Part shown: positions 34,654 through 47,042 of the stretch, piece after piece
How positions within the stretch are numbered: position 1 is the first letter of the stretch
Layout: every line of letters begins with the position of its first letter
Assembly (NCBI GenBank): GCA_001986395.2
Contig: MQVO02000008.1
Coordinates: forward strand, 1,116,001-1,180,000
Origin: Irpex lacteus
Lineage: Eukaryota > Basidiomycota > Agaricomycetes > Polyporales > Irpicaceae
DNA: 64,000 nucleotides
Direction of reading: 5' to 3'
Program-made: the position numbers and the translations under genes
The notes under the pieces: generated by a model
What the model saw: only the letters and a program-made list of their open reading frames with translations
The model's database searches: none
What the model was told of the DNA's origin: nothing

Positions 34654-36455
34654 ATGTCCACTAGTGCACTACTGGAACAAGAGTGCGTCTACTAAAACAC
34701 TTCATGACATGTCATTGATCAAACTACACAGGCTTATAGGCAGTTATATCACCAGATCCGCCACAGGTGAGTCATACACCTAAACGCATCTCTCCGATGA
34801 CGAAAGTATCATTCTTTTCCAGGGCTGTTCTTCTACGAATGCATAATTACTCTATCCCAAGAAGTTGACGTCGTATGGAGACGAAAGTGGACTGCTATCA
34901 CCTGGCTGTATGCTCTCACACGCTACTGCGAGGTTTTGGATCAGATAGTCACTTTCTTACCCGTTGGGAATATCACAGTGAGTCGAGCTCAGTAGAATAT
35001 GTCACCGAGTAGAATATAGGTTCATCCTTGTATTGCATAGAGGTATGCTTCAGCTAGATCGAGTCATCATAACTCAACATTGAGAGCTGAGCATTTATTA
35101 TCTCAACAGCTGCAAGGCCTTGATACACACCGACGCCGCTCTTCACTTGGTACAACCTCTATGCTACGGATGTGAGTGTACAAATGTATCACGAGCTTTC
35201 CCGCGACTCGAGATTGACCGGAAGATGTACAACTCAGGGTTTTCCGCACTGCGAGTTTATGCGCTGTTCGGCGACAAGCGGCTTGTGGCTGCCATAGTCT
35301 TCTTATTGAATCTTGTTCCTTTCGCCACAAATATGGTGAGTGTCAGAATGCTTGGCAGATGATAATGATACATATACCAGGCGCCAAGTTCAACTATACA
35401 CACACTGTTATAACAGCAAACGAGGTGTGCATCGCAGTGCCGACAGAGTCAAGCGGACTCCACCTAACGTACGTCCCAGGGTTCATGCTCGTAGATTGAT
35501 GGTATTAAATAAACAGCACCATTCTTATAGACGTAGGTATTACACGACTAGGAAGAAATGGCCCCTTGACTTACTTACGATCTCATTCAGTATCATTATT
35601 GACCCGCATGGCTGTGATAATGAGCGATGTGCTAGTTTTAGCCGTCACATGGACAAAGACAGCTCAAGCGTATGGCGAAGCGAAGCGGTTGAAAATCAAG
35701 GCTCCACTCGCAAGGATGCTCCTTCGAGACGGTGCGCTACATCGATCGTGTGATTCCCTGCACTCACTGATGTTAATCCTCATAGGAACAATATACTTCG
35801 TGTATGACAGTGCGATTTAATAGGCTGGAAGATCGTGATTTACTGACGCTTGAGTAGTATCCTTCTAGTTTCCAACGTGCTTGAAGTCATGGACTCAAAT
35901 ATTGTAAGCCTCTTGTCGAACTACTTCGATAAAGAGAATCAATGACTGACACTTCATCTAGCCAGTAATGGAGTACTTATCCGTCATCGAGCCCTTTTTT
36001 GACATGTAAACATCTCCTCTGATAACTATGTTATCTAACTCACAGAATATGCCTTGCAGCTTGCCGCAAATAATTGTATGCCGCTTCATCCTCAATTTGC
36101 GGCAACTCGAGCCTGCGGAAACCTCCTGGATATCTGACAGCAAGTCTCATAGCCTTCACTTTGTGGGAAATATGGGGCAGTCGCTGCATACTGGCGGAAC
36201 GGACGAGGACGAAGAAAACGGAGTCGATGAGATCGAAGTTGTTCCCGCGCGTGCCCGTTTCTCGTCCGAAAATACCACACCAACCGAAGCTGTGGAGGTA
36301 AATGGTAGGCGCGTCTACGAGCTTTGGACACAACAAGTGAGTTTATTTCTATCTCCCAGCAATCATTGCATCAACTCTGTTTTCGCGTTGTCACTTGCGT
36401 ATGGACTCTGACGTTTCATTCCACTCAACAGGGCCCGACACATGTTGACGTCTGA
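34654..36455 (+). CDS. DUF6533 seven-helix membrane protein, group B copy 3
   Basis: Starts MSTSALLEQE. Intron 2 uses a normal GT donor here (GCCACAG|GTGAGT). Core: LFFYECIITLSQEVDVVW then RKWTAITWLYALTRYCEVLD. Later exons encode CKALIHTDAALHLVQPLC, FSALRVYALFGDKRLVAAIVF, LSLLTRMAVIMSDVLVLAVTW, GTIYFV, ILLVSNVLEVMDSNI, IEPFFDI, IIVCRFILNLRQLEP and LHFVGNMGQSLHTGG. A last short exon after an intron at ~36338 gives GPTHVDV before the stop at 36455. Frame again requires the 2-nt exons AG (35041-35042) and AC (35531-35532). Acidic cytoplasmic tail. All splice sites look intact. Function unknown. Confidence 0.88.
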
Positions 36456-38080
36456 GAGCATCACAAATCTCTTTAATGCTAAGCTACGGTAGCGCTTCCA
36501 GGTAGTAGCATCAAATGAGCGAACCATTCTTTCTCGAACGTTTTCTATGATTACACAATGCCACAGTTTCGAAGAGGACAGTGAAGATACGCCGGTGTGT
36601 CGAATCTCGATATGTGCGCACCACCTTGAATCTATCAGTGTCGCCGTATTTTGTGAAAGGTAGGTTCATATCTGACCGCGCAGAGCAGTTACATAAAGAA
36701 TTTCGGTTGAGCTTACATCTCAGAGGGTAGGTCACTAACTCCAGTGAGATGCTCGGGAAGAGAAGAGAAGGTTTATATAAGGTTGAAATGTATCTAGATA
36801 CAGAGGGTAAAGGGAATGCCATTCATTTTCATGTTTCTAGTGGGCGCGAAAGAAACATAAATGGAGAAACGGTGGATACGAAACAAAGGGTTACGGAAGC
36901 AGCGATCGTACAACTGCCCTTTTGGGAAATAGTCCGGCGTCACGGAACAACGCCCGCGCATGGAATTCAACACTACGCGCGTTCGTTTTTTTACCATCAA
37001 GACGCTAATCATACCCGCCTGTAGAAGGCCTTATGATAAGGCCACAGCCGTCGCACATACATGTAACGCAAGCAGAATCACTGTCGTGTAAAGGAGTTGC
37101 ACGTGGAAAAAACGTGGGGGCGCTTGGGATCTGCGTCAAAGATCTGGGCGGTTTCGTATCAAACCGACTCGGAACCACACCAGGCTCGTTCGCTGGTCTT
37201 TTATCAGCTGAGTGTTGTAGCAGTCCGAGTCGAAGCCGTGCCAATGATCATTGGCTCGGGAACCTTTGCCACGCGATATTAGCGCTTACGATCTACAGAT
37301 CCGGGCTGTACCTCTGTATTAGCGCCTGTCGGCCTAAATTGAACTTCGCTAAAACGTGCATGTACTCGCCCCAATGTTCGACGTTCATGATGCATGGTTC
37401 GAGCTAGTATCGTAAGTCTATACGTTTTGTCGGCTGGGTGTGACAAGTTGAACAGCTTTCCGGAAATACGCTCAAATGACAGTCGGAGGCCCATTCAGCG
37501 TGCGGCTATGCTACATCGCTGCATAGAGTTTTGTAAGTTTTGTGCTGTTGTTGGGTGTGTCCATCTGATTATGCATCTTCCAGTTTCCTTGCGGCGAACG
37601 TGCTAATCATAGAAGATTGAACATGCAATGGAAGTGGAACCTGATACGAGATACTCGGTGCGTAGTCCTGCGAGCACTCCCAAACTCTGTTCAATGTCCC
37701 TCGCCTCTGATAAGTCTCTACCTATATGCTGCGCTCAGAGTAGGTCGTTGTCGCACTTTATTATGTATCGTCGATGCCCCACATTTTGTGACGAAACGAT
37801 ATCTCTCCTCACGCATCTTCAAGAAGGAAACATCAATCAAACTTCCAGAACTTGCTGTCATCAAGAATGTCCATCCATTCGAAAGAGATAGCGTAGTTCA
37901 TTTCCATCGCCAGACGCTCATAATCTTTCAGCTCGGATGCTAACGAAGCTTTGTATAGTATGGGACGGAGGCATAAAGCGGAAGGATATGCAAGGTCAGA
38001 TCCCTTGTTTGCCACGTCGCTTCTCGTTCTTCCTCCCGCTTTTAACGAGCTCAAAACGTTTGAGCTTTACCAGAATCTCG
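36456..38080. other. Intergenic, shares a short repeat with the 48-63 kb array
   Basis: No gene recognised. A segment near 37111-37145 (ACGTGGGGGCGCTTGGGATC) resembles segments at about 49273, 55822 and 62193 in the duplicated array, suggesting a common ancestral spacer. Open frames at 36749-37024 and 37617-37943 show no domain. Confidence 0.4.
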
Positions 38081-39806
38081 ATGTCTTCTGTTGCACAGCT
38101 TCAACAAGAGTACGTCGTTCAAGCCGCACCATGATTTCTTGTTCGATTTTGCTGACCAATACAGGCTGATAGCCACTTACGTTACGCGAGCCGCACCAGG
38201 TAAGTCGCAGGCCCGTCTCCGTTTATCAGTTGTCTCACCCTTTTTTCGCCAGTTTTGTTTCTCTACGAGTATATCACTACTCTTTCTGAGGAGGTGGACG
38301 TCATCTGGTGCAGGAAATGGACCGCGACAACCTGGTTGTACGCATTCACGTGCTACAGCACGGTTCTGGATCAGATCGTCTTCCTCATCCCTGACTGGAA
38401 CTTTGTGGTGCTTAAATTGTATCTCGATGTCATTTGACTCGAAGCTGACGTTTCGTTTTCTTTAGAGGTACGCTTGCGCTGGCGATGAGCTCTTTTGCAT
38501 CAGCACACTCAGGAAATGCTATCACAACAGCTGTCAGGTCGAGATACGCGCCAATAACGTTCTCCAATTAATTAGATACCTATGTTTTTCATGTAAGCCT
38601 TATTTCATTCTGTCCTGAATATGCTCAACAGCTGATATACAATCAAATTCTCTCCGTAGGGTTCTCGGCGTTGCGAGTCTATGCCTTATCGGATGGAAGA
38701 TTTCTCATGGCTGGTGTTGTCCTCCTTCTGAACGTCGTTCCATTTGCTACGAATATGGTGAGCATCATAATGACGGGGTGAAGACACTGAGACATATAAC
38801 GTTCCAAGTTCGACTTTATCACCAGTGTCGTGGTTGAAGATTCAGACATCTGCACGGCGGTATCAACAATGCCGCATAGCCTCCTTCTTTCGTACGTCCT
38901 ACACATCATTCCCATCACCACGGTGCACCTGGCAAATGACTTGCTCTTGCAGACGTACGTGAATACGTTTGCGGTAGCTGTCTCCGGACTCACATTTGGA
39001 CTCGAACAATGGTAGTGTCGCTGGTCACCCGTATTGCAGTAATAGTAGGCGATCTGCTAGTTCTAGCTGTTACCTGGACAAGGACAGCTCAAGCATACCG
39101 AGAGGCGCAACGACTGCACATCAACGCCCCTCTTGTTGTCATGCTATTACGTGACGGTAAGGCTATCACGCTGGTCATAATATTGTCTCCTTATTGCTGA
39201 TGATGATATTTATAGGGACCATTTATTTCACGTACGTCTTTGCCCAAAAACCTCTCGTATTCACACCAATGAACATGTCATTGCTCACTAGTATCCTTTT
39301 AATCCTCAATATACTCCAAGTACTTGGGGTCAACGTCGTACGTCTCTGTCCTTACCTTATCACGCCAGCGGCGACTAATATTGAAATCACATCCATTCAG
39401 TCAGCTCTATCCGCCATATATATCATACAGCCGTTCTTCGACATGTCAGTACTCGTCCTTCCAATATCCATATGCACTTATCGAATATCACCGCAGCTTA
39501 CCATCTATCATCGTATGCCGCTTCATCCTCAACCTGCGCCAGATCGAGCCTCGAGAAGTCTCCTGGGTATCTGGCAATGATTCACGCAGCATACGCTTTG
39601 TTGGGAATATAGGCCAGTCGCTGCAGTTTGGTGAAGTGGCTCATGAAGACGAGGATGAAGATGTCGAAGAACATAAATACGAACTTGATGAGTATCTTGC
39701 TCAGGCCGATGGCTCGCACGGGATCGTTGTTAGGGAAGGTGAAGACGTGGCAAAGGCGAATGAAGAGTGCCTCAGACGACACTATAATACCGAGCTTGGC
39801 GGGTGA
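38081..39806 (+). CDS. DUF6533 seven-helix membrane protein, group B copy 4
   Basis: Starts MSSVAQLQQE. Core: VLFLYEYITTLSEEVDVIW then RKWTATTWLYAFTCYSTVLD. Following exons encode CQVEIRANNVLQLIRYLC, FSALRVYALSDGRFLMAGVVL, LSLVTRIAVIVGDLLVLAVTW, GTIYFT, ILLILNILQVLGVNV, IIQPFFDM, IIVCRFILNLRQIEP and IRFVGNIGQSLQFG, then an acidic tail ending RRHYNTELGG. The Arg normally in the TRY motif of the core is Cys-preceded here (FTCY), the only such change seen. Required 2-nt exons: AG 38466-38467, AC 38953-38954. Intron 2 has a GT donor (CACCAG|GTAAGT). Unlike copies 1, 3, 6, 7 and 8 I see no extra terminal exon. Function unknown. Confidence 0.87.
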
Positions 39807-42037
39807 AGTGGTATGGATCGTTATGGTTGTACGCCGTCTAATCTATTGCTGGATTGTACACTGGATGCTGATCCTCACCCAGGTATTCGTTAGAGCCCCG
39901 CGTGCGTGGGCGTTCATGGATTGATTATGATCAGCAATGAGATGTTCTCTGCTAGACCCTTGAACTGGCGCGGTTTTTTTTTATTTCCCACAAGTGTCGA
40001 ATAAATCCAGGGATGCATGCGGATTAGGTGACGTGGGCGCGTAAACGCTGGTCTTACCGTCCCAATCTTCGAGGGGTTCGGTGATTCATAATCCCCTGTG
40101 GTAACTTTGTGGGAGAATAATCCCGTTATAGATACTGACAGTTGCTGTCCGTAGTCATCAGAAAAGTGAATGACATTAGATGCATCCGGTTCTGAGCTGT
40201 TCATCAGGTATCGCAAATCCTGTTTGTTGTTTAGACACGCCTCTGATGTACCTTGTTTCTCTAGCAATGGCAACGGTGAGAATTCCAGCTCACAATAGGT
40301 TCCAAACTCCATATATTGTGCTGCCTGGGCACTCTGTGTTCATCTAAGTCGGAAGTGCGCAGGATGTCCGACCACTGTTCGACGTGTCCACGCGGAACTC
40401 AAGTTTTTGCACCATTAGGTTCACCATTCCTCGCAATTGAATTGTTGATGTGAGTTTCGACCATGACAATCAAGTAGCATCAGACGACTTGGAGGTCATC
40501 ATTTCAACCAACTCCGAAGTTCGGGTTTCGTTGTCAAACTTACGTGCAAATCTTCACCGTGAACCACAGGCCACCTGCTCAGGCTATGCCAGCTACTCAT
40601 TTGAACTCGGGTCTAAATGCGAATGATAGAGATCGTCGCATCCAAGGTGAGTCGAGCACGTCGCTTGCAACCAATGTCCGTACTTACTTTACGTACCCCT
40701 GCATTCTCTAGTAGCCATCTTCTTGACGAGAATCCGTGTCACTGGACGCACTCGAGCTATCAACCTGCTCCTCAACTTGGATACCTAACAAGAGGAGCTT
40801 TTATCTCGCCCATTTTATCATGTCGAAAACTATAGTATGATCATTCATCCGGCCAGAAGATTACGTTGAGCATCGGTGCCGCAGCAGGAGCTCACAATAG
40901 CCACGCTTGCGCACTCAGATGCTCACGGTACAGGATTCCGATGAACGTGCAATTGCTGAATAGGGCACCACTACCGGTGAGTCGGTCTATCAGTTGAGTC
41001 CGGACTTCGAGCCTGCTACTGTGATGCCCTACTGATATCATGATACGTGCGTCGCTCTCGTAATTTGTGTTAGGCAGGACATCCTCTCAATGCCGACCAT
41101 CAAGATGGTCACCACGCATCATCGCAACCTGTTTGCGTTTTTCCTCATCATCGGCAGAGATCTACCGTGGCTCAAGTCTCTCTAAATATACGACGTCACC
41201 CCTCGACAATTGCACCGCTTCCTCCATGATCATGATTATTGACTACTCCACGCAACTAATCCAAGTCATGAGAAAGAACCATAACTCACCTCAGCGCAGG
41301 CCTGTCTCGGCTTTTGTCAAGAAAGGAGGTGAATCTCAAGACTCTTTGTTTCCTTGCCACGAGGCATCTTTCCGAGTTCGAAAGAAGTACAGTGCGAACC
41401 GGTCAAAACCGACCTCTTGGCGCCCCATTTCTTGCAATTGTTATTAGCATTCAACAATTTGTCGGAAAACATCAGAAATGCGTGCAATCGACTTGGATTG
41501 AACGTAGCTACGCTGCCATCTCATTACTTTCTTCTAATTCCGCCGTTTAATTTTTTTGTTGCCCGAAATTGAGACTTTTGCTTTAGCGCGCGTTTATATT
41601 GGGCGCGTATCAACTGATGTATTATGTCAACTTCCTTATATGTACAAGAACCGATAAACGTGGACACTATAGATGGTCTCTAAATACCGGAAACGTGTAC
41701 GCAAAGTCTTGGATAGTATTGAGAATAATTTCTGAGAGTAATAGTCTGGCTAATGCACTCAAAATACCAGGCGCTAACTATAAAAGTGGATCTCAAAATT
41801 GAGACTAGACGCCCAAAAACTGAAAATGCAGAATTACGCTTAAATTGCCCACTTTCTTCCTAAATCTCAAAGGCCCGAGCCCCAGGTCGAATTCTGAGCG
41901 CTCCCGAGGGAGGTCGGGTGTTGGCGGTTCGCACTGTATAGCCATGTTGAACAGCTTACAGATATAGTTCTATAAGTACTCTTTCCCCCGTGATAGAGCC
42001 CAGTCTCGTTTTTCATTGTGTCCCATAAGTATCTATC
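39807..42037. other. Intergenic, AT-rich patch, no gene recognised
   Basis: No supported gene in 2.2 kb. The part from about 41440 to 41880 is noticeably richer in A+T than the surroundings and contains related words at both sides (AAATTGAGAC near 41566 and AAAATTGAGACTAGACGCCC near 41795), possibly an old transposon remnant. I could not define ends. Confidence 0.35.
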
Positions 42038-42931
42038 ACCTCAATTCCTTCCATTACAGAGCTGCAGCACGAGTGCGTATTACAGGTTCAGGCCGTTAAG
42101 TCCTTAAGCTTGCAGACTATGTGGTACTTACTGTAAAGAACAGACTTGTAGGCAATTATATCAATATCTCCTCACAAGGTACGTTTTGCCTCCAGATATG
42201 CCATCGACCTGTCGAGCTTTGGCCAAACCTCTCTACTAGTTATGTTGCTCTTCGAAATCATAACCACTCTACCACAGGAGGTAGACGTTATATGGCGCCA
42301 AAAGTGGTCGGCGATGACCTTACTGTATGCATTGACACGCTACAGTACAGCTGTGGATCAAATCAACCTCCTGATCCCGGATTGGAACTTCATGGCAAGC
42401 TTAATTGAGAAGACTGTGCCTCTGGATATGACCTGACGTATCGGTCTTCTTAGAGGTATGCTCTTGCAACCAATACAAATGGATCGAAGATTTGAGTTCT
42501 GGTACTGTGACAGCTGTAAAAACGGCGCGTATATCGATGACACTATCACTCTGATGCAATATCCATGTCTCGCATGTGAGCTCCCTGTCATACTACTATC
42601 GATCTACTTACCAATTTTCAACTCAGGGTTCTCCGCTCTACGAGTGTACGCCATGATGGAGTATAAACGTCCCTTGACTGTTGTAGTCTTTCTGTTGAAC
42701 CTTGTCCCTTTCGGTACGAATCTGGTGAGTATTGTCGCTATCAGGAGGTACTTAATGCTACACTCACGATGGACCAAGTTCAATTCTATAACTAGAGTCA
42801 TAGTCCAAGATTCCGAGTTGTGCACAGTCTTTTCCGGAGCGTCGAATGATACTATACTCGTGTACGTTCCTATCGAAATCATGACTCGGAACTTGAACTC
42901 TGACACCAACAAATCGTTTCATCTCGCAGAC
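42038..42931 (+). pseudogene. DUF6533 group B copy 5, truncated pseudogene
   Basis: Exons equivalent to the first ~190 residues are present: SIPSITELQHE, VMLLFEIITTLPQEVDVIW, RQKWSAMTLLYALTRY, CKNGAYIDDTITLMQYPC, FSALRVYAMMEYKRPLTVVVF, and an exon ending SNDTILV. The codon at the expected start (42038-42040) is ACC instead of ATG, with an in-frame stop six bases further upstream (TAA GTA TCT ATC ACC). Homology stops right after the second 2-nt exon (AC 42930-42931): the exons for the last two helices and the tail are missing. Intron 3 begins with GC (ATG|GCAAGC). The first 2-nt exon is AG at 42454-42455. A dead gene with most splice sites preserved, so the loss is probably recent. Confidence 0.8.
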
Positions 42932-45207
42932 GTGAGTCTCAGTCTCAGTCAAAGGTGGCCATGTATAAAATGATAACAAGAGTGGCCCTCGCTACGCTCC
43001 GGGTGGTCCAGGTGAGCGAGGGTGCAAGGATCAACGACTGCAAGAGGAAAGCGGATCACGGTACACTCCCGATACTTACGAAGATACCGCAGCAGAACAA
43101 AAGACTGGTTCGCGAAGTCTCCACCGGGGCACGATAGAACGGACACAGGGTGGAAATAAATGACATCATAGGGTACACGTTGAAAGATAAATAGCCAGGG
43201 AAGCCAGAGATCCTGCGGGGGAGGGGAGGGCACGACTATCGAGTCAAATAAGTAAGCACTAAGTAAACTAGGTACTTAAGTAAAGATAAGAAAGGAATGG
43301 ACGCCCTGACATGGCGTCATAAGTAAAAGTGAAGCGATTGAGCAACGGTAAGAAAAAAAATTGAAGCTTGGGGGTACATGGTTAATAATACGGAGTAATC
43401 CGCTTGAATAGTGTCAGATTCTATCTAGCGAAAGAGGATCCCAGCTGGGCCACGCTATGGGCCGTATCTTTGAGATATGTCGCAAACTCGCTGCTATCCG
43501 AGTCTCAGGCTCAATTAACGGATACGCGCAGTTGTCTGTAAGCGGCTATATCACATTGCGGAGCTATGAAGGGATACATATACTCACCTGAGAATCACTC
43601 GTCGGAGCCTTGAAGTGTTCTCCGACTCGCGTAATACGAGTGGCCTCCCGGGCCTAGCGTGCCTGTAGTTTCAGCTCACGTACTCAACTGCTACTACACC
43701 CGCAGCCGCAAATTGCCCGCAATTCGCTTCCCAATGACAAAAAGCCACGACGTGTAATTTCGGTGTTCACATCCCACCGCATGTAGATGTGCCGTCAATG
43801 ACATCTAATTCTATGAGCTAATGTCTAGTGTAGTAGCTGTTCAATGAGACGTGCACACGAGAATAGTACTATGCTTACATGACTCGTGGTATCAAGGTAA
43901 CGAGCTAGAAGGCGATGCGATTGTGATCAGTATCACGGGGAAGATAAACAGAAGTCCAGCTGGTTACTGATTTGGGATAATACTACCCACCCATTTAATA
44001 CTTAAATTTGGATTGAGTTCATTGACATGAGGAGATACATTTGCTTCATCTCGGCGCTTACTTAATCCATACTTGCTCGTCATACCGGCGTGAGTTGTGA
44101 GACACGCTATGGGCTCCAACAGTGACTAGAGATCAAACATCGTTTAGGTACAAAGAGTAGAGAGGAAATAGAGATTCTAGGATTGCAGATGCCAGTCAGT
44201 AAGTACGGATGGTGACCATGATCAAGACACGTCTAAGGTCACACGGACATCACCGGAGAAATCCAAACTAGGACCAAACAAACACACAGCAAGTTCGCTG
44301 GGCCTAAACGGGGCAACGACTTGCTCTACTACTAATACTTGGTACGATCCGTTCTTATTGTAGTATATCGAACACGTACGGTAATCTGTGACATATACAG
44401 GTGGCTCCGGATAAGCCGATACTCAGTACTGAAAGTGCTGGCCTTGGTACGGTGTTTGCTTTCTGACTCAGCCGAGTCGTCTGCTACATCTATCGAGTGT
44501 CGTTTATCGCTGTGGGTGAGTTTACCTTCGGCTCTTTTAGCGTCGATATGTCTGAAACATTGGATCAGCTTGAAGACTCTAAAACCTGCTACACACTTTT
44601 GCTGGGGACTTCTACAATAACTTGGGTTTCGGTATTGGCATACGATAGCCTCCACGACGATTCGGATATGGCTCCGAGTCGACTTGCAGATAGGCCTGCA
44701 TGAAGGCGCTCCTTGATATGCTGTTGTCCTCGTTTTCATATCTCAGTTTGATCACCAGACTTATTATTTTCTAGAAGTAGCCACCACCGTCCAATGCTAC
44801 TCCCGTACCCAATCCCCGGTGCGCAAGTAAATACTTTCAGCTCCGACTGTAAGTGATGTAATACTTTGGTGAGCAGCTATCATCGCTTCGCACTCTATAT
44901 TTGTGCTAGTACTCAATGTGGGATCTCTAAGTCAGATGCTCCAATCGCTCTCAGGCTGCTTACGACACTATCTCCCACTTCAGTATCGGAGTCTGCTCGC
45001 TATCACGGGGATGACAGATCTTCTTGATCGCAAGATGTATTATGTATCATGCTCAGCTCGGATAGAATCGAAGCCTTTTGTACCGCTGTAAGCGTGGAAA
45101 GTACAAAACACCGTGGTCTACCATGCTCTCATCTTTGGCACCCCGGCTCTTAGCTTCTGCCCTCTTTCCCCGAGGTACAGTCTGTGCTGAAACTGCTCCT
45201 GTTTCTG
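42932..45207. other. Intergenic with possible LTR-like remnant
   Basis: Immediately after the break in group B copy 5, the sequence 42955-43360 is unrelated to its neighbours. Read on the minus strand it has a pyrimidine-rich, TTACTTA-repeating style (CTTACTTATTTGACTCG; TTACTTAAGTACCTAG) seen in fungal gypsy-type LTRs. No paired LTR, primer-binding site or polyprotein was found, so the identity is weak. The remainder to 45207 shows nothing recognisable. Confidence 0.3.
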
Positions 45208-47042
45208 ATGACGTCTGTCACGGAGCTCCAAGAAGAGTGTGTGGCTTGAGACGTCTCTCCCACTGGCATACGTTTTGCTGAACTACTATCCAGGCTTATA
45301 GCCAATTATATGGCTCTGTCTTCTACAGGTAATCCACATTTTTATCGATGTTCCATCATATGGCATCTTACTCTTCTTCTCCAGTGTTGTTCCTTTACGA
45401 TTCCATAATCACCTTGTTCCAAGAAGTAAACGTCATATGGTGTCGCAGGTGGACTGCAACGACCTGGCTGTACGCATTCACGCGCTACAGTATGGTGTTG
45501 GATGTTATATTGCACATCGCTCCCACTAAAAGCTTGCTGGTAAGCCGAATTCTTCACAACCTTCTCTGCTCAATTATTGATTGAATCGTCGTAGAGGTAT
45601 ATTCTTCGTTTTGTCTGAGGTCTTATCCGCAGCCTAACCTTCTAACATCACTATAGCTGCACAATTATTACACATCTTGATGCAGCTATCCAGCTGGTGC
45701 AGTATCTATGTCTTGCATGTGAGTCTCATACTGGACTAGGAATAATGCCCACTTGATCCCTATCTTGAATACAGGGTTCTCTGCACTACGGGTCTATGCG
45801 TTATTGAATCACGCGTACACTGTAGCGGCTGTAGTCCTCCTTTTGAATATTGTCCCGTTTGGTACAAATACAGTGCGTACTGTGATCATAAGAAGAGCAT
45901 GATGGGATATTTATAACACGCATCAAGTTCAACATTGCAACTACGATTATAGGCTCCGATTTTGAGACCTGCGCGGCCAGTCTAGCGGGGCCGAAGAGCC
46001 TGGACATAGCGTATGTCTCACCCACAATGCTCACACAACCTGAGTACACTGCCTAACAAGTATCCTACTCCTGCAGGCGTAGGTATACGCATCTGCAGCG
46101 GTAATGGAACTCTGTTCATCTTGGCCTTCACTTCCATTAGTGTCCTTGGTTACCCGCATTTCTGTGATTATTGGCGATGTGTTGGTCTTAGTTGTCACTT
46201 GGAAAAAGACAGCTCAGACGTATCACGAAGCGCATCGGCTGGATATCAGAGCTCCTCTTGCCACCATGCTCCTACGTGATGGTAAAATCCGTCTTAGTAT
46301 TTCCCAGGTTCTGTACTGACTCGTTTGCTGATGATAATATTGACAGGAACAATTTACTTCATGTGCGTCTTCATGATATTTGACTGCGTAAGTATTTGGT
46401 ACCTGCCTTTACACTGTTTGATCAGTATACTTCTGGTCACCAACGTTCTCAATGTCATTGTGGAAAACGTCGTAAGTCTCTGTTCTTCATGAAATAGTAC
46501 GTGAATACAGCGGATAATTCGATGCATCCAGACTATTTTAACCACGGTGGAAGTTTCAGCGACGTTCCTCACAATGTCAGTGCTTCCTTCGACATCCATG
46601 TCATCTCGCCTATCAAAACCTTCACAGCTTACCTTACATGATTGTCTGTCGCTTCATCCTCGGCTTGCGCCAGATTGAAACTCCTGAAAACTCCTTGGTA
46701 TCTGGCACACAATCGATTAGCATGCGTTTCGTCGGCAATATGGGTCAGTCCTTACGAATAGGCGCAGAGGATGAAGGACATGAGGAAGAGGATTGGGATC
46801 TGCCCGGGTTTGAACGCAATCCCGGGCAAGATGGGATCGCAAAGATTGATGTCCCCGTTCGCGCAACACACGAGATGGGCAAGGATGGGCCGGACCTCCA
46901 TCGCGATGTAATTGAAGAAGTGAAACGAGCGAGCTCGGAACCGTACAACCCGGTATGTCTGATCTCAACCTCCTATGCCTTCTGTAAAAGATGGTAGGTT
47001 GACGCACTGCTGAATCAGGGCTCGTCGTACTTGACTGCGTAA
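45208..47042 (+). CDS. DUF6533 seven-helix membrane protein, group B copy 6
   Basis: Starts MTSVTELQEE. Core: VLFLYDSIITLFQEVNVIW then RRWTATTWLYAFTRYSMVLD. Later exons encode CTIITHLDAAIQLVQYLC, FSALRVYALLNHAYTVAAVVL, LSLVTRISVIIGDVLVLVVTW, GTIYFM, ILLVTNVLNVIVENV, ATFLTM, MIVCRFILGLRQIET and MRFVGNMGQSLRIG. The acidic tail is the longest of the group, and the last exon adds GSSYLTA with the stop at 47040-47042. Required 2-nt exons: AG 45595-45596 and, uniquely, GC at 46077-46078 where the other copies have AC or AT. Splice sites are intact. Function unknown. Confidence 0.87.

Noticed and set aside
41440..41880. AT-rich patch as origin or centromere fragment
   Set aside because: Only a few hundred bases long, no repeat array, and fungal origins and centromeres cannot be recognised from this alone.
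43200..43360. Calling a full LTR retrotransposon after copy 5
   Set aside because: Only a stylistic resemblance on the minus strand; no second LTR, primer-binding site, polypurine tract or polyprotein found.
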